A DNA stretch of 64,000 nucleotides from Physella acuta (Eukaryota; Mollusca; Gastropoda; Physidae), in NCBI RefSeq assembly GCF_028476545.1, contig NW_026732534.1, forward strand, positions 335,501 to 399,500. The letters run 5' to 3'. The notes beneath the pieces were generated by a model that did not search any database, had not been told where the DNA came from, and was given only the letters and a program-made list of their open reading frames with translations. A program made the translations under genes and the position numbers. This document shows positions 38,319 through 50,224 of the stretch, one piece after another. Numbering within the stretch: position 1 is the stretch's first letter; every line of letters starts with the position of its first letter.

Positions 38319-40433
38319 AGGAATGTAGGTTCAGTAACTAACCAGAGTGTGTGGGCAGCAGGGTATGTCTGGGTAGTTGTTGAAAGATAGGAAGATTGTT
38401 AATCACAATGCAAACAGTTTGTATGTATGTTGCCTGACATCAACTGAATGTGTATTTAAATATGTTTTTTTTAGTGGAATAACATACAAATACTTCTAAA
38501 AGAAGATGGCTGGGTTCTGATTATGTTGGATGGTATGTGAATTTGTGAGTTTATATCTTTTAGGAAAAAATATGAACGCACAAAATTATATTTTAATTAT
38601 ATTTTTTTTGGTGTGACATATTTTTAACTCTTTATATAACTTAGGTAGTAACTAATAAATAATTTTAATTTTTTGATAGCGTTTTGTGAGTGAGTAACAT
38701 ACATGACTAGATCAACAGAATAGTTGGAAAAAAAAATACTAGACTGAATTTTACTTTTCTATTGACTGAGACCTAGGATGTATGCGCTTGATTGCTGACA
38801 GTTAACAACTTTCTCTTGGTTCCTCAAGTCCCCATGCACCTTCTCTAATGTATCTTTGTCACATAGGGTAAACAGACTTCCTTGTTTTAGGAAACACAGC
38901 TTTTCTTTATTTTAGATGAAAAATTGTATATTAAAATTAAGTAGGTTTTTCAAAGCAGTTACATTGTATAATTTGTCTAATTATGTTTTTATCTTTTTTA
39001 TAAATAAGTTTTTTCTGCATGCTTTTCAACATCTTATTAAGTTAAATTGAAAGTTGCCTTCATTTAGATGTTTTTTTTATACCTTGAATCTTGTGAGAAT
39101 TAACATCCTTCTTTGTGCAGTATCTCAGGAAATTTTTCAAAAGCTCTGTAATAACTTATTCAAATTAACCGTTTGTATCATTGATAAAGAGTGCTACTAA
39201 TACAAATTTTAAACTGTCTGTTAAGAATTATACATCTTCAGTGACCTTTTTTTTTTACTGTAAAACAATTTAATTTTATACATGAAGTAATTTATAAGTG
39301 TAGATGAAAATTAAAAATTATAATCAATCTTATTTTTGTTGTTGTAAATATAACAATTTTATTGTTAAACCTGATCTCATAGCAGTACCATTTAGTTTTT
39401 GCTATGAATTTCTAAGTTTCTGTATTGCTTTAACAAAAAGTAGTAAAATGCTGGGGGGAGTATTCATCTTTCTAGTTTGTTAAAAATGGTTACAGGGTTG
39501 TAAAAAAAAAATCTTTGTTTCATACCTTTTTTTAATGTACAATTTAAACATAGTTGTCTTTTCTTTTGTTACAAATTATCATCTCCCTTACTTAATTAAA
39601 ACAGGGTTGTCATCATTACCAGCTTACAATTGGGAACTCGGTCTTAATTATTTTAAAAATGGTTGATGCTGATTATTTTAAAAATCAAACATATTTGATT
39701 AAAAATTTTATTTTACATCCCCCCCCATTCCTTTTTTTGAGAAGCAATTAAACATGATCTTAAAATACTCAGAACATCACAATATTTTTCCATAATCTTA
39801 ATGCTATAATAATAATGCTATTGATTTTTAAAAATAAAATATAAATGACACAACTATTATACAGAATGATGGGTATTTTTAAAATTATAATGTTCTACAG
39901 TTGTCTATTTTTACTGTCAAGTCATGTATTTTTTTTAATGTAACTTCTACTCAGCTCATTTAGTCCGTGCTGGTGTTATTTTATACAGTGTTTGCTGAAT
40001 CATTTCTCTTCAGGTTAAAAATTTTTTTTATTGTACCAAGTGGATATTAGTGCTTGTGTTCAGTGTAGGTTGTTTTTTTTTTTTTTTGTTTGGCTAGATG
40101 CTGATCACCAGGCCCCCCGTCCATGATTGCGTTATGCCAGTCCTTTTAACTTCATTTCTTAAAATCTGCGAGTCATCATTCTAAAATCTGCCAGTGCTTA
40201 TTCATTTGTCTCAGTTTATGTTGAGTATTCATTTTTCTATTTATTTCATTAGTAAACTTGTTGTTTTTTTTTTGTTTGTTCCACCAATGTAAGAACCTTT
40301 GTCACGTACACTGTTAATTTAAATACACATACGTTGGGTGGACCCGTAGTAGAGAGTTGTCTGAATGCTGAGCTGAACGCAGTGTTTGGATTGTAATAAT
40401 TGATTCAATACTTGAGCTATAAATAATCTCTAT

Positions 40434-40439
40434 AATAAA
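40434..40439 (+). terminator. Polyadenylation signal, distal (aralar)
   Basis: AATAAA followed by 'cacttgttgtcatttattta', a plausible cleavage and GU-rich region. Confidence 0.4.
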
Positions 40440-40790
40440 TGGACTAAAAATAACACTTGTTGTCATTTATTTATTACACTTGTATAACAAGAAAATGTGT
40501 ATATGCTTATATAATTTTTTAATAACCATAACCAATATGAAAACAAAATATATAAAACATGTTTATGTGAAAGCTGAAATATTAAAATCTGCAGGTAGAT
40601 ATATAAACATAATGTAGATACATTTATAATAATGCATCTATCAGTAGTAAAAAAAAAGACAGCCGTGAAAAGTCAGTATGATTAACAGGTAAGATATTCA
40701 CAGAGCCATAAGAACTGTGTCCAGTCCATTGCAGCTTTCCTGGTGAGACAGCAGTACTGGTGTCAGATAAGACTGCTCTCTAGTACTTTT

Positions 40791-41109
40791 AGGCTACCTT
40801 GACACTCCAGTCCACCACTGCTGAGGAGTGACCTAAAGTTTTCCTTAGGGTGTCTTTACACTCTAGTACACCATTGTAGAGGAGTGACCCAAAGCTTTCC
40901 CAGGTTCCTTGACACTCCAGTTTACCACTGTAGAGGAGTGACCCAAAGCTTTCCCAGGTTCCTTGACACTCCAGTCCACCACTGTAGAGGAGTGACCCAA
41001 AGCTTTCCCAGGTTCCTTGACACTCCAGTCCACCACTGTAGAGGAGTGACCCAAAGCTTTCCCAGGTTCCTTGACACTCCAGTTTACCACTGTAGAGGAG
41101 TGACCCAAA
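40791..41109. repeat. 54-bp minisatellite, about 6 copies
   Basis: The unit runs 'gaggagtgacccaaagcttt', 'cccaggttccttgacactcc', 'agtccaccactgta'. The period is exactly 54 bp across the central copies, with the first two copies more diverged. As 54 is a multiple of three, both strands show long false open frames. It lies between the convergent 3' ends of aralar and the minus-strand gene. Confidence 0.95.
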
Positions 41110-41355
41110 GATGACTCTAGGAAGAGCTGCTAATAAGTTTTACACTCAGATATAAACTCGTATATTCACCGAGAGTCAACCTTTCCAACTGCATTTCCTT
41201 TAATTTACGGTTGGTTAATGAAGTAATTATAAAATTGTATATAACAACCATAAGTGACCAAAGAAATTTTTTATCATAGCAGTAATAGTTCATGTGAGAA
41301 CTGAAATATGCATATTTTTGCAATATTTAAGTATATACTAAGTATATAGACATCA

Positions 41356-41361
41356 TTTATT
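41356..41361 (-). terminator. Polyadenylation signal of the minus-strand gene
   Basis: AATAAA on the minus strand, about 170 bp after the stop. Another AATAAA overlaps the stop codon itself (41531-41536). Confidence 0.4.
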
Positions 41362-41531
41362 ATACAATTTGTAGACAAGAAATATTTCATTATCTTTGGT
41401 TTTCTTTAATATAAGAGAGAAACAACCAATCGGTTGACAATGAGGCAACTCCGTTGACGGTTTGCACAAAAAACAAGACCGGAAAAAATCGTAGTATTTA
41501 CTTTCAACGAAATGATGAAGGCAAGCAGATT

Positions 41532-43341
41532 TTATTTGCTCTTCCCAAAAACAAACTGATTTATGTCCCCTGGTTCAGTCATCTCCGGTGGATTATGTCC
41601 CCTGATGTACCTACACCTTCTGATTGAATCCCACATCAGTTCTTGACTATCCCGCACTGCGTTCTGGTAGCCATTGTTTCGTCCGTTTCTGGCTAGTTCT
41701 TGTTTTGTCAAAACTTGCGCGAACTTCAGAATATCCCCTTCAGATAAACGCCTGGGTCGGTGGTTACTCAATACTTTCTGCGTACTTTTATTCCGCGATT
41801 TCCCATTTATAGAGTTCTGTTGTTGTAACTTAGAGTGATTTCCCTTGATTTTAGCAGTCTCCTCATTTGCACAGCGCGTTGTAGCCATATCGAGGCTTTG
41901 ACCGTTCGTACGACTGTTGGCTCTATTCAGCTCGTCGTCTTCTTCTTCCTCGGCCACAATATCCGATGGTAAATTAAGTTTGATCGAATGTTTCAAGTCT
42001 TCTGATTCTGTACCGTTATGCTGCTTAGCTGACGAGAACTCTTCATGTGTGGATAGAAAAACCCGACTAATTGCGGGTTCAGATTGTCTTCTGATTCGTC
42101 TTTTATCCGGAACGTCGAACGTTTCTTGTTTTGCAAAATCTGAGTTTACTTCCTCTGCTGACGTCATGTCCGTGACGTCATTACGACCCTCGGCAGGCGA
42201 GGTTGCACCTTTGGGCGTTTGTTTTTCAAGTTTAAAATTTTGTTTACCGTCGACATTATTTTTTAACACCTCTGACGATAATTTGCGTTCCCTACCAGAG
42301 TTAGCGTCCTTGTTTGGTTTGCCCCCTCGCTTGTATTCACCGTCGGCGGATTTACCTCCCCTTTTCACCGATGCCGATTTGGCCTTCTCCATTAGGTTGT
42401 TGATGTTGACGGGAAAATCGTTTGCTTGTTGACCCGTCACCTGCTGGGGAATGACAGGCACTGTGGCAATACTCAGCCTACGTCTGCTCCGCGGCGAACC
42501 GGATGGATCTATTGGGTAGGGAATGTTTAAGTTGCCCTCTATGTAAGGGAGTGAACTCCTCCTCCCGGAAGGTCTTGGTGTCGGGTTGGGATCTAAAAAT
42601 AGAAAACTTACGTTATTCAATTAAATAAAAATTACTTCTTTAAGTTTTAAAAACTCTACAGGTAGGTCTATACACAGTCGCAGGATTGAATAAACAACTT
42701 ATAAATCTACATGCAGACGTAAAGTGCAGTCAGCCGTGAAAAAATGAAGAGCAGGCAATTCAAACATAAATAGAAAAAAAAGAAACAGTAACCTGTGGAA
42801 GTATAGAGTAATTGCCCCTTACGTAACACTAAACGATAAGTGTGCTTGAATGAAACGAATAAATCGATTGGTTTAGCCACTTGTCGCATGTCTCCTGACA
42901 CTTGAATGGAGTTCTCGATGACAATCAGACACGTGATCGAATTTTCTACTTCCCATTTACATCACAGCGTGATCGCCATTTTGGGAATGCTCGAGGCCGA
43001 AAATAGAACATGTATTTTGTAACGTAACTCGCAGGTGTCCAAAAATAAAACCCACTTGAACGGCTTGAAACTAATTTGATTATTTTTGGAGTTGCCAAAA
43101 CAAATGCGAGGCGTGGCAACGTCATTGTTGACTTTCACTATCGGTATCACAGGTTCTTAATTTTGCCGCTCCCATATTTTTTCTTAAAGGAGATAGATAA
43201 AAAAAAAAGGGGGTGGAGGGGGGTGTCTGATTGACTCACCACTCTTTTATTAAAAACTTTGTAAAATATTTTTTTTATATAAAATTTGATCCCCATAAGC
43301 ACTTTGTTTCCTTTTAACTGAATGTTTAAACGACGTTGAAC

Positions 43342-43408
<67 letters not shown>

Positions 43409-43899
43409 TACAGCTTTTTTTTTGAAAGTTTGTTTGGGAGACGGGGATTTGGGGTTTTTAAAATCATTTTTTTTTAAAAAAAACCCACAGTTCTATAAGC
43501 CTGATCTCTCATCTACAATAATTTAGTTTGTCCTCGAAAAAAATGCTAGTTTTAAAATTTAAATGTTGAATGAAAGACATGTATATTAAAACTAACATAA
43601 ACTCTAAGGAATACTTGAAAGAGATATTCTCCCAACCATAAAGTAACTGGTGACAAATGACATCTATGTTTACCACTACAGTTGACATTTAATGACATAA
43701 TATAAAAAAAAATACCTTGCAAGAACTCATCGAAATCTCGAGTTGATTTTTGCAGCTTTGATAAGTCAAGGCCAAGGTCGCGCAGCTCTTTCTGAAATTT
43801 GGCCTCGCTTTGGCGTTGTTGCATGTTCAAATCGATCAACGTTTTTTCTAGAATCTTCACCGAGTGCTGCTTTTGGGTCACGACGCGCTCCATGGCGAT
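41532..43899 (-). CDS. Unrecognised 412-residue protein, coiled-coil start and PKA-type sites
   Basis: Two exons on the minus strand: 43899-43716 (start ATG at 43893-43891, context GCCATGG; 59 codons plus one base) and 42592-41532 (stop TAA 41534-41532). Acceptors are ccccacag and atttttag; the donor CAAG|gtattt keeps frame. Residues 1-59 (MERVVTQKQHSVKILEKTLI, then a KELRDLGLDLSKLQKSTRDF region) are a likely coiled coil. The rest is low complexity with three Arg-Arg-X-Ser sites: RRRLS (Ser100), RRQS (Ser230) and RRLS (Ser343), plus an acidic run EEEEDDE (about 274-280). The last 70 residues (GDILKFAQVLTKQELARN, MWDSIRRCRYIRG, ending NQFVFGKSK) look the most constrained. Family not recognised; a cytosolic phosphoprotein or scaffold is a guess. 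It converges on aralar. Confidence 0.8.
42593..43715 (-). other. Intron of the minus-strand gene
   Basis: Holds a (TA)n array (43345-43411) and otherwise AT-rich sequence. No other exon seen. Confidence 0.7.
43345..43411. repeat. (TA)n microsatellite
   Basis: About 66 bp of TA inside the intron of the minus-strand gene. Confidence 0.95.
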
Positions 43900-44009
43900 C
43901 TGTGGGGTGGGGGGGGGGGAAGAGAAAGATGGCGTGGTTGTAGCAGCTGATTGGTCTTCATTAATTAAGACAAAAATCTTCTCGCAGGTTATTTTCGATA
44001 TCATATGCC

Positions 44010-44187
44010 CAGAGTTTCTTCCAGGGATCTCTTCGGGGGAAGAAAGTCTACCACCCCCCCCCCCCGAACGAAATTGAATTTATATATAAAACATATACTT
44101 TTACCAGTGTTCACCCCAACCCCCCCCCCCCGGAAAAAGTTGTCCGCCCCTCCCCCCTCCGGATAAAAAAGTCTGGAAGAAACACTG
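44010..44187 (-). mobile_element. Family B hAT-type element (178 bp)
   Basis: Ends CAGAGTTTCTTCCAG and CTGGAAGAAACACTG. Flanks are CATATGCC (44002-44009) and TATATGCC (44188-44195), an 8-bp duplication with one difference. C-run interior, 'acatatacttttaccagtg' segment. It lies about 110 bp upstream of the coding start exon of the minus-strand gene. Confidence 0.9.
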
Positions 44188-44484
44188 TATATGCCTTGGA
44201 TTAAAACGCAACCAAACCTAATTAGAAAAACTACGTTTGGGCTGTTGACTTTAAGAAGAAGTAGATTTTGGGTTAGGGCTAGTGTTAAGGTATTTTACGT
44301 CACCGTCAATTTAAAGTATCGAAATTGGTTTAATCGCATCACAGTTCCTGGCTAAAAAGAAATGACACAGGGATTTTAAGAGTTATGTTAGTGCTTTTTT
44401 GGAAGTGTTATACTATAAGATTTAATATTCAGTTGTATAAGCATCGGGTTAAGGTGTTATGTTGCTAGTCTTTCTTCTTCGTCG

Positions 44485-44750
44485 CTCTTAATTTTAGTGT
44501 TGGAAGTAATCCCCTCCAACACAATTAAGTACACATGTCAACTGGATATGCGCCAATGAGGCCGTTGACTCCGATGTCAGCCTGCTTTTCGTTTTGGATT
44601 TGCTTCCATAGCATTTGTCCAACCAAGAACAAACTACAAGGCAGCAGTTGTTTGATTTTGGCGTTGTCCCCAGCTAACGAGCCTCATCTGCCCGAGGGTT
44701 CGAACTCGAGACCATGCCGACTCGACCATGCCGACCCCTATGTTGCTAGT
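44485..44750 (-). repeat. SINE family 1, near full length
   Basis: Read on the minus strand: head 'ggtcgagtcggcatg', B-box 'gagttcgaaccctcg', then 'ggcagatgaggctcgttagc', 'caactgctgccttgtagttt', 'gcgcatatccagttgacatg', 'tccaacactaaaattaagag' and a GAA-rich tail. This is the best reference copy of the family in the window. Confidence 0.85.
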
Positions 44751-45304
44751 AACTAAATAGATTTTAGCTGTGGGTACATTACATGTCTTGTAATGATATA
44801 TTTAAACATAATCAAGGACGTAAGAAAATTCTAATTTAATCAGTTATTTGAATATATCACGTCAGTGTAAACAAAAGCTCTACCGGTTATTAAAATAACA
44901 TAATAATACATCTATCCATGCTCTTGTGATTGTGTGAGCAAACCCAACACTTAAGCGTCGGCTGTCTTTCTATAAGAATGCACAGGTAACATTTATTGCT
45001 TCACTAACTTGTGCCATACAACACAATCGATGGCCTAATTAGTGATGCTAGGACGAGAGCCAGAGCCCAAGAAAACATGGAGTCATAAACAGGCGTAATC
45101 AGCCTGATCGGCATTTAATTAACAGCCGAATGTAGGACGCAGGATATTTGATTCCTATGGGAAAGTACACTTGCTCAATAAAACGTATTGATCGGACAAT
45201 TAATCCCGGTCCAATTTGGGCGATTTCGTGGAAATATGCAAATAGTTTATTTTAATCTGAAACCTTAAAGAATTCGTCCGAGTCTGTACACCATTTTAAG
45301 GATC
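44751..45304. other. Non-coding, no feature seen
   Basis: Unique-looking sequence without exon signals or recognised repeats. Confidence 0.4.
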
Positions 45305-45770
45305 TGGTGTGTGTAAGTTTGTATGTGTGAACAAGAGTGCTAGCAAGTTTGTATGTGTGAGCGAGTGAGCGAGTGTGTGAGCAAGTGTGTATGTGTTAGC
45401 GAGTGTGCTAGAAAGTTTGTATGTGTGAGCCAGTGTGCTCGCAAGTGTGCTCATGTGTATATGTAAGCCAGTGTACTAGTCAGTTTGTATGTGTAAGCCA
45501 GTGTGCTAGAAAGTTTGTATGTGTGAGCCAGTGTGCTCGCAAGTGTGCTCATGTGTATATGTAAGCCAGTGTACTAGTCAGTTTGTATGTGTAAGCCAGT
45601 GTGCTAGAAAGTTTGTATGTGTGAGCCAGTGTGCTCGCAAGTGTGCTCATGTGTATATGTAAGCCAGTGTACTAGTCAGTTTGTATGTGTAAGCCAGTGT
45701 GCTAGGAAGTTTGTATGTGTGAGCCAGTGTGCTCGCAAGTGTGTATGTGTGAGCGAGTATGTGTTGAATT
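45305..45770. repeat. GT-rich minisatellite, 98-bp higher-order unit
   Basis: Short units 'gtgtgagccagtgtgctcgc' and 'agtttgtatgtgtaagccag' alternate. From 45450 they form a higher-order repeat with an exact 98-bp period over about three copies ('tcatgtgtat' at 45451, 45549, 45647). Confidence 0.9.
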
Positions 45771-46230
45771 TCTGTATTCGATTAATTGCGGTTCTAAGCT
45801 TGGGAGCTAAGCCTAATTAAGTCCTTAAGGATTATTTGATTAATACTTAATTAAATTTTACTAAAATATTATAATAATTGGGTAGTTTTTCTTGTATGCC
45901 TTCCAAGTACTAAATTACATTTTAGTTATTTTAAAGACGTGAATGAGTTATCACACATCGTATGCTTCAATCACCCTTGGTAACTGTTGTAGCTGCTATG
46001 AATGAAATATTTAATCCACTAATCTACCTGGTTATAATACAGATCTAGCTAATCCAGCATGACATTAATGCGCTAATCAGAACAAAAACAACGGCACCGC
46101 ATTATGGGATTCCAGACTTAATCAATTAACAAAACAAACCGTTCGAGTCGAACCTTGACCACATTTAACGTGCCGAGTACAGAAATACGAGCTGGTTCGT
46201 TAGGCTCAATACTCCATGCCTGGGTAAATT
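45771..46230. other. Non-coding, no feature seen
   Basis: AT-rich sequence without exon signals. Confidence 0.4.
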
Positions 46231-46760
46231 GGCTTAGTGTTGTGGGGGATTGGGTGGTGTATTGGGAGGTGGGATTAGTGAATTGTGTAAAAGGTTAGTG
46301 TCTTGGGGAAATGTTGATGTATTAAGAACTGGGATGGTGTATTGGGAGGTGGGATTAGTATATTGGGTAAAAGGTTGGTGTCTTGGGGAAATGTTGATGT
46401 ATTAAGAACTGGGATGGTGTATTGGGAATGGGATTAGTGTATTGGGTAAAAGGTTGGTGTCTCGGGGAAATGTTGATGTATTAAGAACTGGGATGGTGTA
46501 TTGGGAATGGGATTAGTGTATTGGGTAAAAGGTTGGTAAAAGGTTGGTGTGTTGGGGAAAAGGTTGATGTATTAAGAACTGGGATGGTGTATTGGGTAAT
46601 ATGTTGGTGTCTGGGGGAATAGGCTGATGTATAAGGGAATGGGGTGGTGTATTAAAGAATGGACTGGTGTATTGGAGAATATGTTGGTGTATTGGGGAAT
46701 GGACTGGTGTATTGAGAAAGAGATGGTTTACTGGAGAATTGATTGGTATATTGGGAGATG
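46231..46760. repeat. GT/GGT minisatellite, about 80-bp higher-order unit
   Basis: Basic unit of about 18-24 bp ('gggatggtgtattgggaa', 'gttgatgtattaagaact'). These are arranged in repeats of 79-80 bp ('attaagaact' at 46321, 46401, 46480, then 46571). The minus-strand open frame rich in 'HQ' and 'NTP' is an artefact. Confidence 0.9.
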
Positions 46761-47430
46761 ACGACATAGCCGCACTGTTGGACCATTTACTACACACATT
46801 TTGAGGGGAGTGTGCGAAGGGGGTGTCGTGTAAATGCTTAAAGAAACCCCGGCTTAACCCAAATCCCTTCGGCTTACCGTGCCACTCCGCAAATTCGTCC
46901 CCTAAATCAAACCCCCTACTTTAGGAGCAACTGACCTAAAAAGATAGCCACTCGACTACTCCTGGAATATTGATTGCATAATTGATCTGGCATAATTACA
47001 CATTAACCTTGGCACGTCTTACCGACGTCGGAAGTTAATGTCTAAGGAACATTTCCTAAAGTAAATAGACACCGAACTCGTTCCTGATAAATATTTCCAG
47101 GTTTAATTAAACATTTCCCGGTGATTGTCTTGTATCTGGAGTCAACTATAAAGATAGTCCAATAAAGATAGTAGAGAATGTTCTAGCCTGGATGTCTTAT
47201 AATAAAAAAAAAATCTGTCAAGGACTTTTCTAATTTATGATTACCTCCCCGTTTTTCTGACTACAGCCTTGTTTCAGGTAATTTATGAACTTGAAATGGT
47301 TTTTCTTATAAAGTTAAATTATTTGACCAGCCATTGATTTTCTTCTTCTGTGCAAGTTTTAAAACATATGGATTGTCTTTGAAAGAAAACTATAAGCGGG
47401 GAGAAGGTGGCGATGGAAGTAATGTTAGTG
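46761..47430. other. Non-coding, no feature seen
   Basis: No gene, repeat array or element end recognised. Confidence 0.4.
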
Positions 47431-47431
47431 A

Positions 47432-47504
47432 ATAAGGTGGTCTAGTGGTAAAACGCAAGCTTTAACTCAGATTTGATAAGTTCGATACCTGTGCTCAAGA
47501 CTGT
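47432..47504 (+). repeat. tRNA-like SINE head
   Basis: A-box TGGTCTAGTGG at 47439 and a B-box-like AAGTTCGATACC about 35 bp later. It is followed at once by a family A hAT-type insertion, so the body is displaced or missing. Confidence 0.6.
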
Positions 47505-47512
47505 TCCCCACG

Positions 47513-47767
47513 CAGTGGCGTAGCCAGGATCGTCTCAAGGGGGGGGGTCCAATTTTTACCCGGGGACAAACTTTCGATTTGCACCCCCCCCCCCTCAAAC
47601 TTTCGATTTTCACCCCCCTCAAACTTTCGATTTGCACCCCCCCCCCCCCTCAAACTTTCGATTTGCACCCCCCCTCATACTTTTTATATATATACCGAGG
47701 GGTCTATGGGGGGGGGGGGGGGGGTTATGACCCCCCCCTAACCCCCCCCCCCCTGCCTACGCCACTG
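47513..47767 (+). mobile_element. Family A hAT-type element (255 bp)
   Basis: Ends CAGTGGCGTAGCCAGG and (reversed) CAGTGGCGTAGGCAGG. A perfect 8-bp duplication TCCCCACG lies at 47505-47512 and 47768-47775. The interior has four copies of TCAAACTTTCGATTTGCACC-type units and long C/G runs. Its ends differ from the other three copies (AGTGGC rather than AGAGGC), so it is a subfamily. Confidence 0.95.
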
Positions 47768-47775
47768 TCCCCACG

Positions 47776-48639
47776 TATCAGCTCCTACCCCCACCCTCAA
47801 TCATTGCTCCCCACCCTCAATCATTGCTCCCCACCGAGCTAATACTAAGCGTAATTCAAGAAAATAAACCAGATTCTACATTCTGATGTGAAGCATACTT
47901 TCAGGAAATTATCCTCTACATTTTTTGTAATTTACTTACAAGACACAATCCACACAAGCAATAAAAACGACTAAGAAAAACAACAGGGGCGGGGATTCAA
48001 CTGAACAAGAAGAGCAAGAACGCCTTTTTCTATCTTTGCCTTCATAAGTTTAATTTAGTCAGTTGTTATGTTTATATTACAATTCGTTAGCCGATGTAAC
48101 TGCTTTAATAACATAGGCCTAATTATGCCATGATTACCCTACAACCCATATGATTAACCCTAAAAGCCCAAACACAACTCCTATGATAACCTCTACCGTT
48201 ATCCCTAACGATACCCCCCCTATGTTATAATCTCATCGATAACCCCTACGATAAGCCCCCGAGATAACCCCCTTACAAACAGTTGGTTGAACTTGGTTGA
48301 ACCCTAGAGGTTACACAGGACACTCTGGAACTTCTCAGGTCACGTCTGCTGAAGTTCATCGAAACGTGACCTGTACACTACCCGCAGTATCTGTGAAAAG
48401 CTGCACTATTTGGTAGACGTGAATAACGTGAAATGACTCTTTCACCACAAGTGCCATTACAGGCGTCTTAAAGTAAATATGGAGAACAGGGGTAACCCAA
48501 ACACATTATAACCGCTAAGCAAATAATAAAAATATAACCTTGATACGAAAGCGATTTTATATTTTTATTATATTTTCACTGCTAGCAACTTTAAAATTAA
48601 TCTAGACTTACAAAGCCAGATCATATGTTTTGTTATTAT
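47776..48639. other. Non-coding, no gene seen
   Basis: It starts with a short direct repeat ('ccaccctcaatcattgctcc' twice). About 48130-48260 has repeated 'ataacccc(t)acgat' short motifs. No exon. Confidence 0.45.
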
Positions 48640-48647
48640 GCACGTAC

Positions 48648-48908
48648 CAGAGGCGTAGCGACCCTTCCCGGCGCCCGGGGACAAACTTTCAATTTGACGC
48701 CCCCCTCGGGAGCAAATTTTGAATTTGCACCCCCCTCAAACTTTTGATTTGCACACCCCCCTCCAACTTTCGATTTGCACCCGCCTCAAACTGCAAAAAT
48801 GCAGTTAAAATGACATTTTCATTTGTTTTTACAACCCATTTTGGCACCCCCTGAGGTCGGCGCACGGGGACATATGTACCCCCCCCCCCCCCCATCGCTA
48901 CGCCTCTG
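48648..48908 (+). mobile_element. Family A hAT-type element (261 bp)
   Basis: Ends CAGAGGCGTAGCGACC and TCGCTACGCCTCTG (perfect 14-bp inverted repeat). A perfect 8-bp duplication GCACGTAC lies at 48640-48647 and 48909-48916. The clearest copy for defining the family. Confidence 0.97.
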
Positions 48909-48921
48909 GCACGTACACATA

Positions 48922-48924
<3 letters not shown>

Positions 48925-48993
<69 letters not shown>
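48925..48993. repeat. (TA)n microsatellite
   Basis: About 68 bp of TA, 9 bp after a hAT-type element. Confidence 0.95.
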
Positions 48994-48995
<2 letters not shown>

Positions 48996-49060
48996 GCAGT
49001 ATAACACGTCAATTACAATATTTTTTTAAAGTATCCATGGTTTCCCCTAAATATTTATTT

Positions 49061-49262
49061 TTCTCTTTCCTTTAAAAAGAACTACGCATTTCTCTTTTAA
49101 TGTACCATAACTAGATCCTTCTCTTGAACTACATAATTTGGTATAATTATTAAAAGCTATTTTTTCTCTGTCTTTTAATAAGAACTACGCATTTCTTTTA
49201 ATGTACCATAACTAGATCTACCTCTTGAACTACATAATTTTGTATAATTGTTAAAAGCTATT
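49061..49262. repeat. 103-bp tandem duplication
   Basis: Two copies of 'gaactacgcatttct', 'aatgtaccataactagatc', 'ctcttgaactacataattt', 'taaaagctatt', at 49079 and 49182. Confidence 0.9.
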
Positions 49263-50046
49263 CAAATTAAAGTAAGAAAATCTATGCACACAATTTCTCG
49301 TAAATAGCCTTTATAAATCCCAACCAGCGCACACGGAAAGCCTTCCTAAACTGACTAATAGCCAAATAGGTGTCTATTTAGTCGATTAAGTCCTCACAAC
49401 ACTCAACGGGTTGGGCTATTGGGAACCCTTTTATCAAGTGGCCATGTTGTAAAGGTGAAGAAGTTCAGCGTGGGCGTTGTATTGATATTAGTTCATCGTG
49501 TTTCCTGTTATGTCATGTTTAAATGTAACGAGTTTGATTAAATACGAGGATCAATTGAAAGGTGTTTTTTTTATATTTTGAATACAGCGGAGGCGTAAAC
49601 AAATATCTTGCCACTTAGGTCCCACACAAGGTTTGCTAACTTAAATAGGTAATACGTATAGTTTTACATAGGGGTCATTTATATATAGAGGTAATGCACA
49701 TTGATCCAGTTTTTCCACCACCATGGTCCCGTCCCTAACCTTGAAATAACACACACACGCACACACACAAACACCCCCACCATTTCAATGATAATTATTG
49801 TGTTTCTCATTGTTTTTTTGTGTGTGACAATTACTTAATAAAAGCTGCGCCACATTACCTGACCCCCCCCCCCCCCCCCACACACACACAAACACTTTTA
49901 TTATAACACAAAATCCACAAGTCTGACCCCCTCCATCCTCTTAAAAGTGTGATATAATTTAGAGTAGACAACATACGTCAAAATAGACACGTTGATATTA
50001 CGTTATTACATATCCTATCTCTTATACATGATAATTCAGATATTTG
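49263..50046. other. Non-coding, CA- and C-rich patches
   Basis: Short (CA)n and C runs at 49750-49780 and 49860-49890. No gene. Confidence 0.4.
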
Positions 50047-50195
50047 CAAAGGTCGGCGTTGTCGAGTCGGTAAAGCTCATGGTTGGTAAATCCCGAGTTC
50101 AAATCCCCGGGCAGATGAGGCTTTATACCCATCTCGGAGAGAAAAGTCCAAAATTAAGCAACTGCTGTCTGTAGTTTATTCTTGGAAGAAAAAAC
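50047..50195 (+). repeat. SINE family 1, 5' half
   Basis: A-box-like 'cgttgtcgagtcggtaaag', B-box-like 'gagttcaaatccccg', then 'ggcagatgaggcttta', 'aaaattaagcaactgctgtc', 'tgtagtttattcttgg'. It stops before the 'gcgcata' part, so it is 3'-truncated. Confidence 0.75.
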
Positions 50196-50224
50196 TAAAA
50201 AACAATCTTTCTCTACATATCTTT

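Larger units (their letters stand above)
37957..40450 (+). other. Aralar 3' UTR (probable)
   Basis: AT-rich sequence without open frames follows the stop. AATAAA at 38313-38318 would give a short UTR of about 380 bases. AATAAA at 40434-40439, followed by 'tgttgtcattt', would give a long one of about 2.5 kb. Either or both may be used. Confidence 0.45.

Noticed and set aside
40863-41114. Open frames on both strands with an 18-residue repeat
   Set aside because: Produced by the 54-bp minisatellite period; no start, splice or codon-bias support.
47432-47504. A functional tRNA gene
   Set aside because: A/B boxes are present, but no complete cloverleaf or acceptor stem; best seen as a SINE head.
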